Notes: generated from the letters alone by a model not told the origin. 64,000 nucleotides of DNA from Actinotignum schaalii_C (GCF_034119425.1 NZ_JAWUEL010000001.1:1-64000); one strand, 5' to 3'. Positions 1 to 9,848 are shown, counted from the first letter of the stretch. A program made the numbers and translations.

Positions 1-106
1 CCGAGTTTGAACCCGACTTTAGCCCGCTAGCAAGCCGAAAAGTCCGGATAAAACCAACACCAAGTGTCCTATAGGCCTGTATTTCGGTATTTCCGCGATA
101 TACACG

Positions 107-153
107 TAGCGCAGGTGGCCGGAACCTGAAAGGTGTTCCGGCCACCTGCGCTA
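107..153 (-). terminator. Perfect 19-bp hairpin after pntB
   Basis: Bases 107-125 and 135-153 are perfect reverse complements, with a 9-nt loop. The hairpin lies 80 bp past the pntB stop codon and is followed by no clear U-tract on the minus strand. A long GC-rich hairpin without a T-run recurs after several genes in this window, so I infer it ends the pntAB transcript. The remaining bases 1-106 and 154-232 hold no gene that I can see. Confidence 0.7.
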
Positions 154-232
154 ACTGAGAGATCCTCGAGTGGCTATAGTTGCTCAGCTTGCCCCGGCCA
201 CGCCCGGACTAGGGCGCGGGAGCGAGGCTACC

Positions 233-1711
233 TTAACCGGGGAAAGCCGCATTGATAGCATCCACGGATGCCTTGGCATCGCCGAGCAGCATATCGGTAT
301 TCTCATTAAAGAACAGCGGGTTTTGCACCCCGGCATAGCCGGCATTGCCCATGGACCGCTTGAAAACAATGACCTTCTTGGCATCCCAGACATGCAGCAC
401 CGGCATACCCGCGATAGGCGAACCGGGCTCGGAAGCCGAAGGATTGACCGTGTCATTCGCCCCGATAACCAGCACAACATCGGTATCCGTGAAGGAATCG
501 TTGATATCGTCCATTTCCTCCACGATGTCATAGGGGACTTTCGCTTCGGCCAGCAGCACGTTCATATGCCCGGGCAGGCGCCCTGCTACCGGATGGATAG
601 CGAAACGTACCTCGGTTCCGTTCTCGCGCAGCTTCTTCGTCAGCTCCGCCACCGGATATTGGGCTTGGGCCACGGCCATACCGTAACCGGGGGCAATAAT
701 CACCGAGCTAGCGTCCGCGAGTTCTTGGGCCACGTCCACCGCGGTGGTTTCCGTGTGGCTGCCATAGTCACGCGCTTCTCCGGTAACTGCGCCGTCGGAC
801 CCAAAACCGCCCAGGATCACGGAAATGAAAGAACGGTTCATGGCCTTGCACATGATGTAGGAGAGGTACGCGCCCGAGGACCCCACCAGTGCACCGGTAA
901 TGATAAGGAGGTCATTGCCGAGGGTGAAGCCGGCCATCGCTGCCGCCCAACCCGAGTAAGAATTGAGCATTGATACGACGACGGGCATATCACCACCGCC
1001 GATCGCGAGCACCATATGTGCCCCGAGCAGCAGCGCAATAATCGTGATGAGGATAAGGGGAATAAGACCGGCCCCTACCCCGCGGGTCCAGGCGAACCAG
1101 ATAATAAGCCCCAGGCACGCCAGGATCGCCAACAGATTGAGAAGATTACGGGCCGGGAGCACCAGCGGCTTGCCGGGAATCTTCCCCGCGAGTTTCAGGT
1201 AGGCGCATACCGATCCGGTGAAGGTAATCGCGCCGATGAACACAGCCAAGCCCACTTCGCCCATATGGAAGGCATTTGTGGGGGAGAAATCTTCCCCGGG
1301 TTGCTGGAGGAAAGAGTTGTAGCCCACCAGCACCGCTGCCGCGCCCACGAAAGAATGGAGCAGGGCGATGAGTTCGGGCATGCCCGTCATTTCCACGGTG
1401 CGGGCCCTCCAAATCCCGATGCCGCCGCCCACCACGAGGGCGAGCACGAGCACCAGCACAACAACAGTGGAAGAAGCCTCCGTGGGGAAAGCGAGAACCA
1501 CGATAATGGTGGCGACCAAGGCCAACACCATTCCGATGGCGCCCAGAATATTGCCTTTCGCGGCGGTTTCCTGTTTGGAAAGCCCGGCCAGAGCGAGAAT
1601 GAAGAGCAGGGCCGCCACGAGGTAGGCAACGGTTTGCACGCTGAAAGCAACCTTAAGACCGCCCAAGCTCGGGGCGGCGAGGGTAACGACGTCGGTAATA
1701 GTAGTGAGCAC
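233..1711 (-). CDS. pntB: NAD(P) transhydrogenase subunit beta
   Basis: This is the membrane beta subunit of proton-translocating transhydrogenase, which passes hydride between NADH and NADP+ using the proton gradient. The 492-residue protein has hydrophobic segments through about residue 280. A C-terminal NADP(H)-binding domain follows, with the typical GYGMAVAQAQ motif near residue 345 and the GANDTVNP and FKRSM motifs further on. The start is GTG at 1711. A GAGGAG ribosome-binding site for it sits over the end of pntA, whose stop is only 3 bp upstream, so the two are co-translated. The length matches the family. It should supply NADPH and balance nicotinamide pools in the cytoplasmic membrane. 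Confidence 0.96.
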   Translation of the reverse strand: MLTTITDVVTLAAPSLGGLKVAFSVQTVAYLVAALLFILALAGLSKQETAAKGNILGAIGMVLALVATIIVVLAFPTEASSTVVVLVLVLALVVGGGIGIWRARTVEMTGMPELIALLHSFVGAAAVLVGYNSFLQQPGEDFSPTNAFHMGEVGLAVFIGAITFTGSVCAYLKLAGKIPGKPLVLPARNLLNLLAILACLGLIIWFAWTRGVGAGLIPLILITIIALLLGAHMVLAIGGGDMPVVVSMLNSYSGWAAAMAGFTLGNDLLIITGALVGSSGAYLSYIMCKAMNRSFISVILGGFGSDGAVTGEARDYGSHTETTAVDVAQELADASSVIIAPGYGMAVAQAQYPVAELTKKLRENGTEVRFAIHPVAGRLPGHMNVLLAEAKVPYDIVEEMDDINDSFTDTDVVLVIGANDTVNPSASEPGSPIAGMPVLHVWDAKKVIVFKRSMGNAGYAGVQNPLFFNENTDMLLGDAKASVDAINAAFPG

Positions 1712-1714
1712 GGC

Positions 1715-3241
1715 TTAGCTCCTCTTGAACATAGACAGCATGCGCGCAGTCACCAAGAATCCACCGAAAATATTGATGGAAGCGAGGGTGAGTGCAATAG
1801 CGGCAAGGATGGTCACGGCTAGATGTCCCGAACTGAGCTGGAGGATTGCCCCCACCACGATGATTCCGGAAATCGCGTTCGTCACGGACATGAGCGGGGT
1901 GTGCAGCGCGTGCGTCACCGAGGTGATGACGTAGAAGCCCACCACACAGGCCAGCATGAAGACGATGAAATGCGAGGTCATGCCCGGTGGTGCCGTGAAG
2001 AGAATCCACAGTGCTACCGCCGCTGCCAGCCCGGCCCACAGGTAGCGCAAGGCGCTGGGGCGGGCCGCTTCAGGCGCAGCCGGAGGTGCGGGAGGTGCTG
2101 GAGGCGCGGCCGGAGCGGCCGAGACCTTGATGGGCGGGGGCGGCCAGGCCACCGCTCCCCCGAGGGTGACCAGAATGCCGCGCACAATATCATCCTCGGT
2201 ATCCAGCACCAGCTGGCCATCCTTCTGCGGGGTGGTGAGTTTGAGGAAATTGACGAGATTCTGCCCGAAAAGCTGGGAGGCTTGGCCGGGCAGGCGCAAG
2301 GCGAGATCTTCGTAGCCGATAATCGTGACGCCGTTCTCAGTGTGGACGACTTCTCCCGGGCGGGTGCCGGCCACGTTTCCGCCGTTAGCCGCCGCCAAAT
2401 CCACGATGACGCTGCCGGGTTTCATGGCGGCTACCGCCGCAGAGTCCAAGAGTAGCGGGGCCGGCTTACCGGGGATGAGCGCCGTCGTAATAACAATATC
2501 CGCCGCGGCGGCTTCCCGGGCGTAGACCACCCCGGCGGCATTAGCCTGATCCGCGGTCATTTCACGGGCGTAACCGTCCGCGGATTCCTGGCGCACCGGG
2601 ATCTCCACGAATTCGGCGCCCATGGACTGGACCTGTTCGGCAACATCGGCACGCACGTCCGTTGCCTTGACGATCGCGCCCATGGAATTGGCGGTACCGA
2701 CCGCGGCAAGCCCAGCAACTCCCGCTCCAATAACGTAGACAGTGGCCGGGGGAACCTTACCGGCGGCGGTAACCTGCCCGGTGAAAAGCCGCCCGAAGTG
2801 GGAGGCTGCTTCGATAACGGCACGGTAGCCGGAAATATTGGCCATCGAGGAACGTACATCCATGGACTGAGCGCGCGAAATACGCGGAATTGCGTCAAGC
2901 GCCAGGGCCGTGAGTTCACGGCGCGAAAGTTCCTCGATAAGGTCGGGCGAGCCGGCCGGGTTCATACGCGCAATGAGGGTGGCGCCGCGGCTCATGCGGT
3001 CAAGGTAGCTCACATCCGGGGCGTCGGTGGCTAAAACAATATCCGCAGCCCAGGCTTCTTGCGCGGAAACGAGGCGTGCGCCCGCGCTTTCGTATTGGCT
3101 ATCGGGGTAGGACGAGGCCTCCCCCGCCCCCGTTTCCACCACGACCTCGTAGCCCAAAGCGATGAGCTTGGCCACGGTATCGGGGGTGCCCGCCACCAGG
3201 GGGTCACCCGGGCGGGTACTTTGTGGTATTCCAACAAGCAT
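1715..3241 (-). CDS. pntA: NAD(P) transhydrogenase subunit alpha (fused form)
   Basis: This is the NAD(H)-binding alpha subunit that pairs with PntB. The first 365 or so residues are the AlaDH/PNT fold, opening with the MLVGIPQ type of start and carrying a Rossmann GAGVAGLAAVG motif near residue 172. A proline/alanine-rich linker around residues 367-400 joins it to three or four membrane helices at the C terminus. This is the one-piece alpha subunit as in E. coli (about 510 residues) rather than the split PntAA/PntAB seen elsewhere. The ATG at 3241 is preceded by GAGGAG at good spacing. It is the first gene of pntAB. Confidence 0.96.
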   Translation of the reverse strand: MLVGIPQSTRPGDPLVAGTPDTVAKLIALGYEVVVETGAGEASSYPDSQYESAGARLVSAQEAWAADIVLATDAPDVSYLDRMSRGATLIARMNPAGSPDLIEELSRRELTALALDAIPRISRAQSMDVRSSMANISGYRAVIEAASHFGRLFTGQVTAAGKVPPATVYVIGAGVAGLAAVGTANSMGAIVKATDVRADVAEQVQSMGAEFVEIPVRQESADGYAREMTADQANAAGVVYAREAAAADIVITTALIPGKPAPLLLDSAAVAAMKPGSVIVDLAAANGGNVAGTRPGEVVHTENGVTIIGYEDLALRLPGQASQLFGQNLVNFLKLTTPQKDGQLVLDTEDDIVRGILVTLGGAVAWPPPPIKVSAAPAAPPAPPAPPAAPEAARPSALRYLWAGLAAAVALWILFTAPPGMTSHFIVFMLACVVGFYVITSVTHALHTPLMSVTNAISGIIVVGAILQLSSGHLAVTILAAIALTLASINIFGGFLVTARMLSMFKRS

Positions 3242-3332
3242 AAAGTGCTCCTCAGTACAGCACTACCGTGCTGCGGTCTGCGTGGGCGGCGCTCCAGATA
3301 CGCCATTGTCGCGCCGCCGCGGGACATCCCTT

Positions 3333-3341
3333 ATTATTCCA
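3333..3341 (-). promoter_or_regulatory. Candidate extended -10 promoter for pntAB
   Basis: On the minus strand the bases read TGGAATAAT, an extended -10 element (TGN followed by AATAAT), about 92 bp before the pntA start. I see no good -35 at the matching distance, which extended -10 promoters can do without. This is inferred by eye only. Confidence 0.35.
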
Positions 3342-3397
3342 CGTTTCCCGAAGGGGCCTGAGCACCCCGGCAAGCGTGAGACTGTGCGGGTTAGTCG

Positions 3398-4375
3398 CTA
3401 CCGCGTACGCCGGGCACGCCCGATGGTGATAATCGCGTGTTCAACAGCGTACTGCGGGTCGCGGGAGGCACCCTTGACCTGTTCATCGGCGAGCGCCACC
3501 GCTCGAATGGCTTGCCCGAGTCCGGCATCGCTCCACCCGCGTGCTTCCCGGCGGGCCCGCTGGGCCTGCCAGGGCGCCATTTTCAATTCCCGCTGGGTGA
3601 TGCCAGGTGCCTGGACAATAGCGAGCTGGCGCAGTTTCGCCGCGAGCGCCGCCACGATGGGAACCGGGTTGACCCGGGTGGCGAAAGCGTGGCGGGCCAG
3701 TGCCAAAGCTTGGCCGGTACGCCCGGCCAGGGCCGCATCCGCGATCTCAAAGGGTGTTGCTTCATTGCGCCCGGCATAGAAATCCCGAATATGGTCCTCG
3801 GTGATCATCCCCTCCACATCCGCGAGGAGTTGGGAGGTGGCGCTGAGTAATTCGCGCAGGTCCTGGCCGAGTGCATCAACGAGCGCCCGTACCGCCCCGT
3901 CCGTGATTTTGCGCCCGGCGGCCCGCACATCCGCTGTCACCAAGCGTGCCTTATCGTCATCGCGTTTGATTTTTTCGATCCGGGCTACTTGCCAGCCACC
4001 CGCCGCGATAGCGTCAAGGAGTTTTTTGCCGCGAGTGCCTCCCCCGTGCTGGATGATCACCGGGATATCAGCATTGGGCTGCGGTAGGTAGGCGAGCATT
4101 TCCGTGAGGAACGCGTCATTCATATGTTCGGCACCGGTGACGATGACGATGCGATGGTCACCAAAAAGTGAAGGTGAGGTGTGCAGGGCGAGGGCCCCGC
4201 GTTCATAGGTGGCCGCTTCCACGCGCACAACCTGTACCTCGGGGTGCGCCTGGCGGGCAAGGCTGATGAGGCGGGCCCAGGCGCGCTCGGCAAGGACCGG
4301 TTCCGCGCCAACGATGAGGATCACCGGTTCTAAGCGGAGAGCGTCGTACCCGACCGCGCGTTCTTTGGCTGCCAT
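3398..4375 (-). CDS. holA: DNA polymerase III subunit delta
   Basis: Delta is the clamp-loader subunit that opens the beta sliding clamp. The 325-residue protein begins with the family pattern EPVILIVGAEPVLAERA, continues through LHTSPSLFGDHRIVIVTGAE, and has the helical C-terminal region usual for HolA (for example ELLSATSQLLADVEG). Conservation starts within about 16 residues of the ATG at 4375, so the start cannot lie much further downstream. That matters because the first 173 bp overlap the end of the comEC frame. The order comEA-comEC-holA is common in bacteria. Confidence 0.93.
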   Translation of the reverse strand: MAAKERAVGYDALRLEPVILIVGAEPVLAERAWARLISLARQAHPEVQVVRVEAATYERGALALHTSPSLFGDHRIVIVTGAEHMNDAFLTEMLAYLPQPNADIPVIIQHGGGTRGKKLLDAIAAGGWQVARIEKIKRDDDKARLVTADVRAAGRKITDGAVRALVDALGQDLRELLSATSQLLADVEGMITEDHIRDFYAGRNEATPFEIADAALAGRTGQALALARHAFATRVNPVPIVAALAAKLRQLAIVQAPGITQRELKMAPWQAQRARREARGWSDAGLGQAIRAVALADEQVKGASRDPQYAVEHAIITIGRARRTR

Positions 4376-6872
4376 AGCTCCATTCTCTCATGTCATAACC
4401 AACCTGCCGCACGACGGGTGGCTTGGGTGGCGTAGGTGGCTCCTCGCATTCGGACACTAGATCCCCTTCCGCCCATGCGATTGCCCCGCACGTGAGCGTT
4501 GGATAAATCTGGGCGCCAGAATAAAGCTCATAGACGCGTGCGGAGGGATGCCCGTAACTATTCTCCCCCACGGATATCAGGGCAATTGCGGGGTCAAGTT
4601 CACGGGCGAGGCGCGCGGATTGGTCCGCGCTTCCGTGATGGGCGACGACGGCGATATCAACCGGCCCGACCGCCCCCACGAGGCGTTCTTGGGCCGGGGC
4701 AGTCGCATCTCCGAGAACCACGATGCGTTGAGCAGCCTGGCTAGTGCCACCGCTCGCGCCGGCGTTAGCTGCCCGGCCCGGGCTGTCCACACCATCAGCG
4801 TCGAGGAGGACCACGAGGGAATCCGCATTGGCTTCCTCGGGAATACTACGCGCACCCGGATACGGGCTAAGAATCCGGGCGATGGGAACATCATCTACCC
4901 GCAGGGTCGTTCCTGCGGCTACCACGCTCACCGGAATGGAATGGGAATCAAGTAGGTCGAGTGCGGTGCGGGACTGGGGCTTCGGTGCGGAATTTGGAGA
5001 TATCCATACCGCGCTGATTGTTGCGGTGCTGAGAACGTCGCGTAACCCTTCCACGTGATCGGAGTGAAAATGGGAGAGGATGAGGAGATCAAGATGACTC
5101 ACCTGAGCATCGCTTAGGCAGCGAGCAGCGGCGGGAGTGCGAGGTCCAACATCAATCATTATCGTGTATCCGCGCACCCGGTAGAGGAAAGCTGATCCCT
5201 GGCCCACATCGCATTGCACCGCCGTCCAGTTGGAGGGAATCACGGTAGCGCCCGACCCCCGTGATAGCCCGAGGGCCACGAGGGCGGCCACCAGAATAAG
5301 GATTGCGCTCAAGCGGGGTATCACCAGGAGCACCAAGACCGCACATATATGACCGATTCCGGCAAGGACAAGGGGAATTCCCGATCCCGGTAGGGAGGCA
5401 AGGGCGCGAGCTACCTGGTCAATCCACCACGTGGCCAGTTGCGCAAAGGAGATAGCGAGGCCAGCGAGCACCGGGAACAGCGGTGCGGTGAGTGCCCCGA
5501 CAAGTCCGAAAATAGTGAGGGGTGCGACGACGGGTGCCACAAGCGCATTAGCCGGAACCGCCCACAGCGACCCAGCTTCGGTGAAGAGGAGCAGCACGGG
5601 TAGGCAGGAAATTTGGGCCACCAGCGGAATGGCAACAACCCGGGCGAGGGCGGCCGGGAAGAACCTGCTGAGGTGTTCCGTAAGCGGGTATCCTCCGCAG
5701 ATAATTCCGAGGGTGGCGCTGGCGGAGAGCAGGAAACCGTAGCCGGTTGCGAGCCAGGGATCAATGAGGGCAGCGGTGATGCTCGCGCAGCTCAGAGCGT
5801 TGATCGCTTGGCTTCGACGGTTCATTCCCACTGCTGCGAGAACCACCAGGCCCATGAGTGCCGCCCGGATAACCGAGGGCGCGGGTCCCACCAGAATAAC
5901 CAGTCCACCTAAACCCACCACTCCCGCTAACGCGGTACGCAGGGGCCGAGCCCGGCCCACCGCCATAATAATGATGCCGAGAACAAGGGATACATGAGCC
6001 CCGGAGACCGCAATGAGATGGGTAAGGGCCGTTGTGCGCATGGCTTCTTCCAGCTCCGGGGATACCCGGCTATCGTCTCCAAGGGCAACCCCGGGGATAA
6101 GGCCACGGGCGTGCTCAGGGCGGGTGGAGAGCAGCGTGGCAAGCGCGGTATCGATGCGGTGAACAATGCCGGCGCTCAGCGCACCACTCCCGGTGGTTTG
6201 GAGGGCAGGTCCGGACCAGCGGGCACTTTCCCGCCGCCCGTGCGCGGGGGTGAGTCGACCCTGCCCAAACACGCGCTGACCCGCCAGGGCTGTGCAGGGA
6301 ACTTCCGCTCGGATTCGCGCGCGGGGGCCGCTGGCAAGCTGCACCCCGTTCGGGCCAGCGGTGGCGATCTTTGCGGGGCGCAGCAGCACCGTGCATTTTT
6401 CTTCTCCCCACGGCATAGTGGAGGGTTCCGGGCGGGTCATGACATAGGCATCCAGTTCCACGCTTCCCCTGACTACCGGGATATGCGCGGCAGAGAGGGC
6501 GAGCAGCCCGGCGATACTGGTAGCACCCAGCGTGCACGCCACCGCGAGGATACTCAAAACCACCCCGCTTGCTTTCCCGCGCTGGCCGGGATGCGCCCGG
6601 GCATACCCGGTTACTGCCCAAGCTGCCACGATGCACAGGGCAGCACCGAGGAATCCGCAGTGCGCATACCCGCTCAGCGCCGCCCACGCACCGCCCAGGG
6701 CCGCGGCCGCTGACGGAAGGAGACGCATATCCTGACCGTGGCCCGCATGCGCGCAATGCGAACTTCGCTGGCTTCTGCGAATGCGGGGATCGCCGAACAC
6801 CCTAGGCTTGCACGGATCGCTGCGCTTGCCCCTGGCACTGCGACTGCGCGGGACATCAAGCTTGCGGATCAT
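4203..6872 (-). CDS. comEC: ComEC/Rec2 DNA-uptake channel protein
   Basis: ComEC forms the inner-membrane channel for single-stranded DNA during natural transformation. The protein has an N-terminal soluble part, a multi-helix Competence domain (about residues 200-500; EEAMRTTALTHLIAVSGAH is a hallmark stretch) and a C-terminal metallo-beta-lactamase-like domain with the HFHSDH motif and a later VVAHHGS motif. The start overlaps the comEA stop as ATGA. The usual end of the family is near the CEEPPTPP stretch. The frame then runs on about 60 residues into holA, 173 bp out of frame, and that tail is rich in Arg, Gly and Pro and looks non-native. The 889-residue length includes this tail. Confidence 0.92.
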   Translation of the reverse strand: MIRKLDVPRSRSARGKRSDPCKPRVFGDPRIRRSQRSSHCAHAGHGQDMRLLPSAAAALGGAWAALSGYAHCGFLGAALCIVAAWAVTGYARAHPGQRGKASGVVLSILAVACTLGATSIAGLLALSAAHIPVVRGSVELDAYVMTRPEPSTMPWGEEKCTVLLRPAKIATAGPNGVQLASGPRARIRAEVPCTALAGQRVFGQGRLTPAHGRRESARWSGPALQTTGSGALSAGIVHRIDTALATLLSTRPEHARGLIPGVALGDDSRVSPELEEAMRTTALTHLIAVSGAHVSLVLGIIIMAVGRARPLRTALAGVVGLGGLVILVGPAPSVIRAALMGLVVLAAVGMNRRSQAINALSCASITAALIDPWLATGYGFLLSASATLGIICGGYPLTEHLSRFFPAALARVVAIPLVAQISCLPVLLLFTEAGSLWAVPANALVAPVVAPLTIFGLVGALTAPLFPVLAGLAISFAQLATWWIDQVARALASLPGSGIPLVLAGIGHICAVLVLLVIPRLSAILILVAALVALGLSRGSGATVIPSNWTAVQCDVGQGSAFLYRVRGYTIMIDVGPRTPAAARCLSDAQVSHLDLLILSHFHSDHVEGLRDVLSTATISAVWISPNSAPKPQSRTALDLLDSHSIPVSVVAAGTTLRVDDVPIARILSPYPGARSIPEEANADSLVVLLDADGVDSPGRAANAGASGGTSQAAQRIVVLGDATAPAQERLVGAVGPVDIAVVAHHGSADQSARLARELDPAIALISVGENSYGHPSARVYELYSGAQIYPTLTCGAIAWAEGDLVSECEEPPTPPKPPVVRQVGYDMREWSYGSQRTRGRVRRSPLRTGDPHRWRGTGPCRARLGPPHQPCPPGAPRGTGCARGSGHL

Positions 6873-7858
6873 ACTGTCACCAGCGCGGACAGCTTATTAA
6901 ATTTAGCTGGTCCAATACCGGGGACCTCAAGAAGATCTTCCGGAGCGGTAAAGGGGCCATTGTTTTCCCTCCAGGTGAGAATATCCCGAGCGGTAGCCGG
7001 ACCAACCCCGGGGAGGCTCTCCAAGTCGCTGGCTGAGGCGGTATTAAGGTTGATTAGGGCACCAGAGCCGGCTTTCCCAGATGCTTTATCCCCACCGGCC
7101 GCGCCGCCGCCTGCCCCACCGCTATTCCCACCTGCGCTACCACCGCTCCCACCCGAGCTTGTGCTACCTCCAGAGCCGATGCGTGCTCGCGGTGCTTCAC
7201 CGGGAGCGGGAATATGAATATGGGAGCCATCCGCTACCGGTTCGGCAAGATTGATCGCAGCGCCATCCGCATTCGGGGTGAGCCCACCGGCTAATTCCAC
7301 GAGGTCATTGACACGTGCCCCACCGGGAGCGCTATACACTCCCGGAGTGGCCACTTCACCAGAAATATAGGCAACGATGGTTGCGGGAGCGGATTCTCCC
7401 GCGGCAGGGCCAGCCGGCCCAGGTGTGCTACCCATTACCCCGCCGTGCGAAGGGCCCGGCGAAGCCTGCGGATCGGTAGATACCACAGCCGGATTTTCCG
7501 TGTTGGAACCCGAACTGGCCACACTGCTTCCCGGTGGCACCGCTGCGGGGTTGGCGGAAACGGGACCACCACCGGGCCCGAACCATGCCAGCAGCCCGAG
7601 AATGAGCAGCCCGCCCAGCAAAGCTATAGCAAAGGCGCCCAACGCGCGGGGAGACCACCGCCACCGCGATGATTGCGCAGGGGTGGTGAGCACGGCGATG
7701 TCCTCACCGGTGCCCGCACCGAGGGCCAACGTGGCGAAATCCCGCACCGGGCTTTGGCCGGGCGGCGCACCCGCACCCGGATCCCCGCGGGTTTCGTTGA
7801 GAGGATCGTTAAAGGGCAGGCTCAGGCGCGGAGCAGGGCGAGGCAGAGAAGCATTCAT
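6869..7858 (-). CDS. comEA: ComEA-type helix-hairpin-helix DNA-binding protein
   Basis: ComEA is the membrane-anchored DNA receptor that hands DNA to ComEC. The chain has a cytoplasmic N terminus, one membrane segment (ALGAFAIALLGGLLILGLL), a low-complexity stretch, an SLBB domain (ISGEVATPGVYSAPGG), a Gly/Ser-rich linker, and two helix-hairpin-helix motifs at the C terminus (SLPGVGPATARDIL and LEVPGIGPAKF). I chose the ATG at 7858 (329 residues). A GTG in frame at 7885 is an alternative, and neither has a strong ribosome-binding site. The stop overlaps the comEC start by 4 bp. Confidence 0.9.
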   Translation of the reverse strand: MNASLPRPAPRLSLPFNDPLNETRGDPGAGAPPGQSPVRDFATLALGAGTGEDIAVLTTPAQSSRWRWSPRALGAFAIALLGGLLILGLLAWFGPGGGPVSANPAAVPPGSSVASSGSNTENPAVVSTDPQASPGPSHGGVMGSTPGPAGPAAGESAPATIVAYISGEVATPGVYSAPGGARVNDLVELAGGLTPNADGAAINLAEPVADGSHIHIPAPGEAPRARIGSGGSTSSGGSGGSAGGNSGGAGGGAAGGDKASGKAGSGALINLNTASASDLESLPGVGPATARDILTWRENNGPFTAPEDLLEVPGIGPAKFNKLSALVTV

Positions 7859-7964
7859 GGGGCTATCATGCACACCGAGGCACACCCAGCGTTGGCAGCC
7901 CCACCGGGCTGGGGATAACGCTAACGTTTGCCGAGCTGTGGATAGCCACGGCCATTGCCCGCTC

Positions 7965-7970
7965 TACAAT
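7965..7970 (+). promoter_or_regulatory. -10 element placing DUF853 gene on a leaderless transcript
   Basis: TACAAT ends 6 nt before the ATG at 7977, and no ribosome-binding site precedes the ATG. The predicted transcription start coincides with the start codon. This is an inference from spacing. Confidence 0.45.
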
Positions 7971-7976
7971 ATTGGT

Positions 7977-9836
7977 ATGAACGACGCCGATATTGCTCGC
8001 CTGCGTGCCGAAGCGGCCGAAGCCGCTGCCAAAGCTGCCCGTGCCGAAGCCGAACTCGCCCAGGCCCGCCTCGATGCCGCACTTGCCGCCGCATCTTCCC
8101 CCGCAGCAGCCACCGCCGCCAATGCCACGGAAGGCCTGGACGCCATAACCACCGCCACCGCGGCAGAGAAGCGCTCACCGGCGCAGCCGGCGGCGGCGTC
8201 GCCGGAACAATCGCCAGAAAGCACCGGTGAGGATTACGCGAGCGAGGTTGCCCGCAGCTACCAGATATCAGGCCCGGCTCTCACCCTGGGCGCCTACCTG
8301 GACCCGGCTGGGAATCCGCGCCCCGATGTTCTGGTGCGGCTGCCCTTCGCTAGTTTCAACCGGCACGGCCTGGTGTGCGGAGCAACCGGAACCGGGAAAA
8401 CTCGTACCCTCCAGCTGCTGGCCGAACAGCTGAGCGCGGCCGGAGTGGCCGTTTTCCTCACCGATATTAAAGGGGATCTATCGGGCCTGTGCGAAGCGGG
8501 CGTCGCTTCCGATAAACTCACGGCCCGCACCCGAGCTTTAGGGCAGGATTGGTCCGGTGCCTCGTTCCCGCTCCACCTGTATTCCCTCACCGAATCAACC
8601 GGGGTGCCGCTACGTTCCACAGTGGAAGATTTCGGTGCTTTGCTCCTAGCCCGGGCCCTGAAATTAAACGACACCCAGGAATCGGCGCTGGCCTTAGTTT
8701 TCGCGTGGGCGGAAAAAGAGAATCTGCACCTGTACACCCTGGAGGATCTGCGCGAGGTACTTCATTATTTGACCACGGCGGGGAAGGCGGAGCTATCCGG
8801 GATTGGCGGGGTATCGGCCGCCACCGCCGGGGTGATTCTGCGCGAGGTATCAGCCCTGGCTGCGCAGGGCGGAGACATGTTCTTCCAGCGCCCGTCCTTT
8901 AGCCCCAGCGAGCTCATCGCCCACGAAGGCGAACGCGGTGTTATCTCCGCCCTCGAACTTCCCGACGTGCGCGATATGCCCGAACTTTTCTCCACGTTCA
9001 CCATGTGGATACTCAGTCGGCTTTTTTCCGATCTTCCCGAAGTGGGCGATACTCCCCTGCCCCGCCTGGTGTTCTTCTTCGACGAAGCGCATCTGCTGTT
9101 CTCGGGTGCTTCCCGGAATTTCGTGGACGAGGTTACCCGCGTGGTGCGCCTCATCCGCTCGAAAGGTGTAGGCGTTTTCTTCGTGACGCAAACGCCGCAG
9201 GATATTCCCGAATCGGTGCTCGCGCAGCTGGGCACCCGCATTCACCATGCGTTGCGCGCCCACACGCCCCAGGACGTGAAGATTCTCAAGGAAACAGCAA
9301 AAACCTTCCCCTTCTCACCCCTCGATATTGCGGCCGTGCTACCCGCGCTCGGCACCGGTGAGGCTGTGGTTACAGGTTTGGGCGACGACGGCGCCCCTAC
9401 GGCCGTGGCCCCTACCCGGCTCTGGGCGCCGCGCTCTATCATGGGCCCGGCCGGGCCGGCCGCGTTGAGCACCGCTCTTGGCACCACACCTCGGCCTGCT
9501 CCTATAGCCGGGGATACCGCAAGCGAAGGTGCTGCCCGCGCTGTTGCCGCGCGGCGCGCGCAACGAGAAGCTGCCGCGGTGGCTGCTAAAGAAGCTGAAG
9601 AGCAGCGGCGGGCCGCGGAAGCCGCGGCGAAGAAAGCTGCCCGCGAGGCGGAGAAAAAACTGGCGGCCGCGGAGCGGGAAGCGGAGCGTCAGGCTCGGCA
9701 GGCCCAACGGAATGCCGAGAAGGAGGCGCAACGGCAGGCCCGGCGCCGCGATGCCGCAATTGATTCGGTGGTGCGCAGTGCCGGGAGGTCACTCGGCCGT
9801 TCGATTATTAATTCGATTTTCGGGCGGCGGCGCTAG
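7977..9836 (+). CDS. DUF853 / HerA-like ATPase
   Basis: This is a helicase HerA-like C-terminal (DUF853, YjgR-like) NTPase of unknown physiological role. After an alanine-rich N-terminal coiled coil of about 70 residues, the ATPase core shows a Walker A motif (GATGTGKTRT) and a Walker B motif (LVFFFDEAHLL). The C terminus is a charged Ala/Arg/Glu coiled coil ending in the basic tail RSIINSIFGRRR, which is usual in this family. Open reading extends 600 bp upstream, but that part is antisense to comEA. ATG 7977 follows a TACAAT hexamer by 6 nt, which fits a leaderless start. Length 619 residues. Convergent with the next gene, 12 bp away. Confidence 0.88.
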   Translation: MNDADIARLRAEAAEAAAKAARAEAELAQARLDAALAAASSPAAATAANATEGLDAITTATAAEKRSPAQPAAASPEQSPESTGEDYASEVARSYQISGPALTLGAYLDPAGNPRPDVLVRLPFASFNRHGLVCGATGTGKTRTLQLLAEQLSAAGVAVFLTDIKGDLSGLCEAGVASDKLTARTRALGQDWSGASFPLHLYSLTESTGVPLRSTVEDFGALLLARALKLNDTQESALALVFAWAEKENLHLYTLEDLREVLHYLTTAGKAELSGIGGVSAATAGVILREVSALAAQGGDMFFQRPSFSPSELIAHEGERGVISALELPDVRDMPELFSTFTMWILSRLFSDLPEVGDTPLPRLVFFFDEAHLLFSGASRNFVDEVTRVVRLIRSKGVGVFFVTQTPQDIPESVLAQLGTRIHHALRAHTPQDVKILKETAKTFPFSPLDIAAVLPALGTGEAVVTGLGDDGAPTAVAPTRLWAPRSIMGPAGPAALSTALGTTPRPAPIAGDTASEGAARAVAARRAQREAAAVAAKEAEEQRRAAEAAAKKAAREAEKKLAAAEREAERQARQAQRNAEKEAQRQARRRDAAIDSVVRSAGRSLGRSIINSIFGRRR

Positions 9837-9848
9837 CGCGGGTTCCGC

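Noticed and set aside
170..1822. Plus-strand frames opposite pntB
   Set aside because: Composition is that of a reverse-strand shadow, and PntB motifs are clear.
7377..7976. A 200-residue N-terminal extension of the DUF853 protein
   Set aside because: This part is antisense to comEA, has shadow-like composition, and a -10 element sits just before the ATG at 7977.
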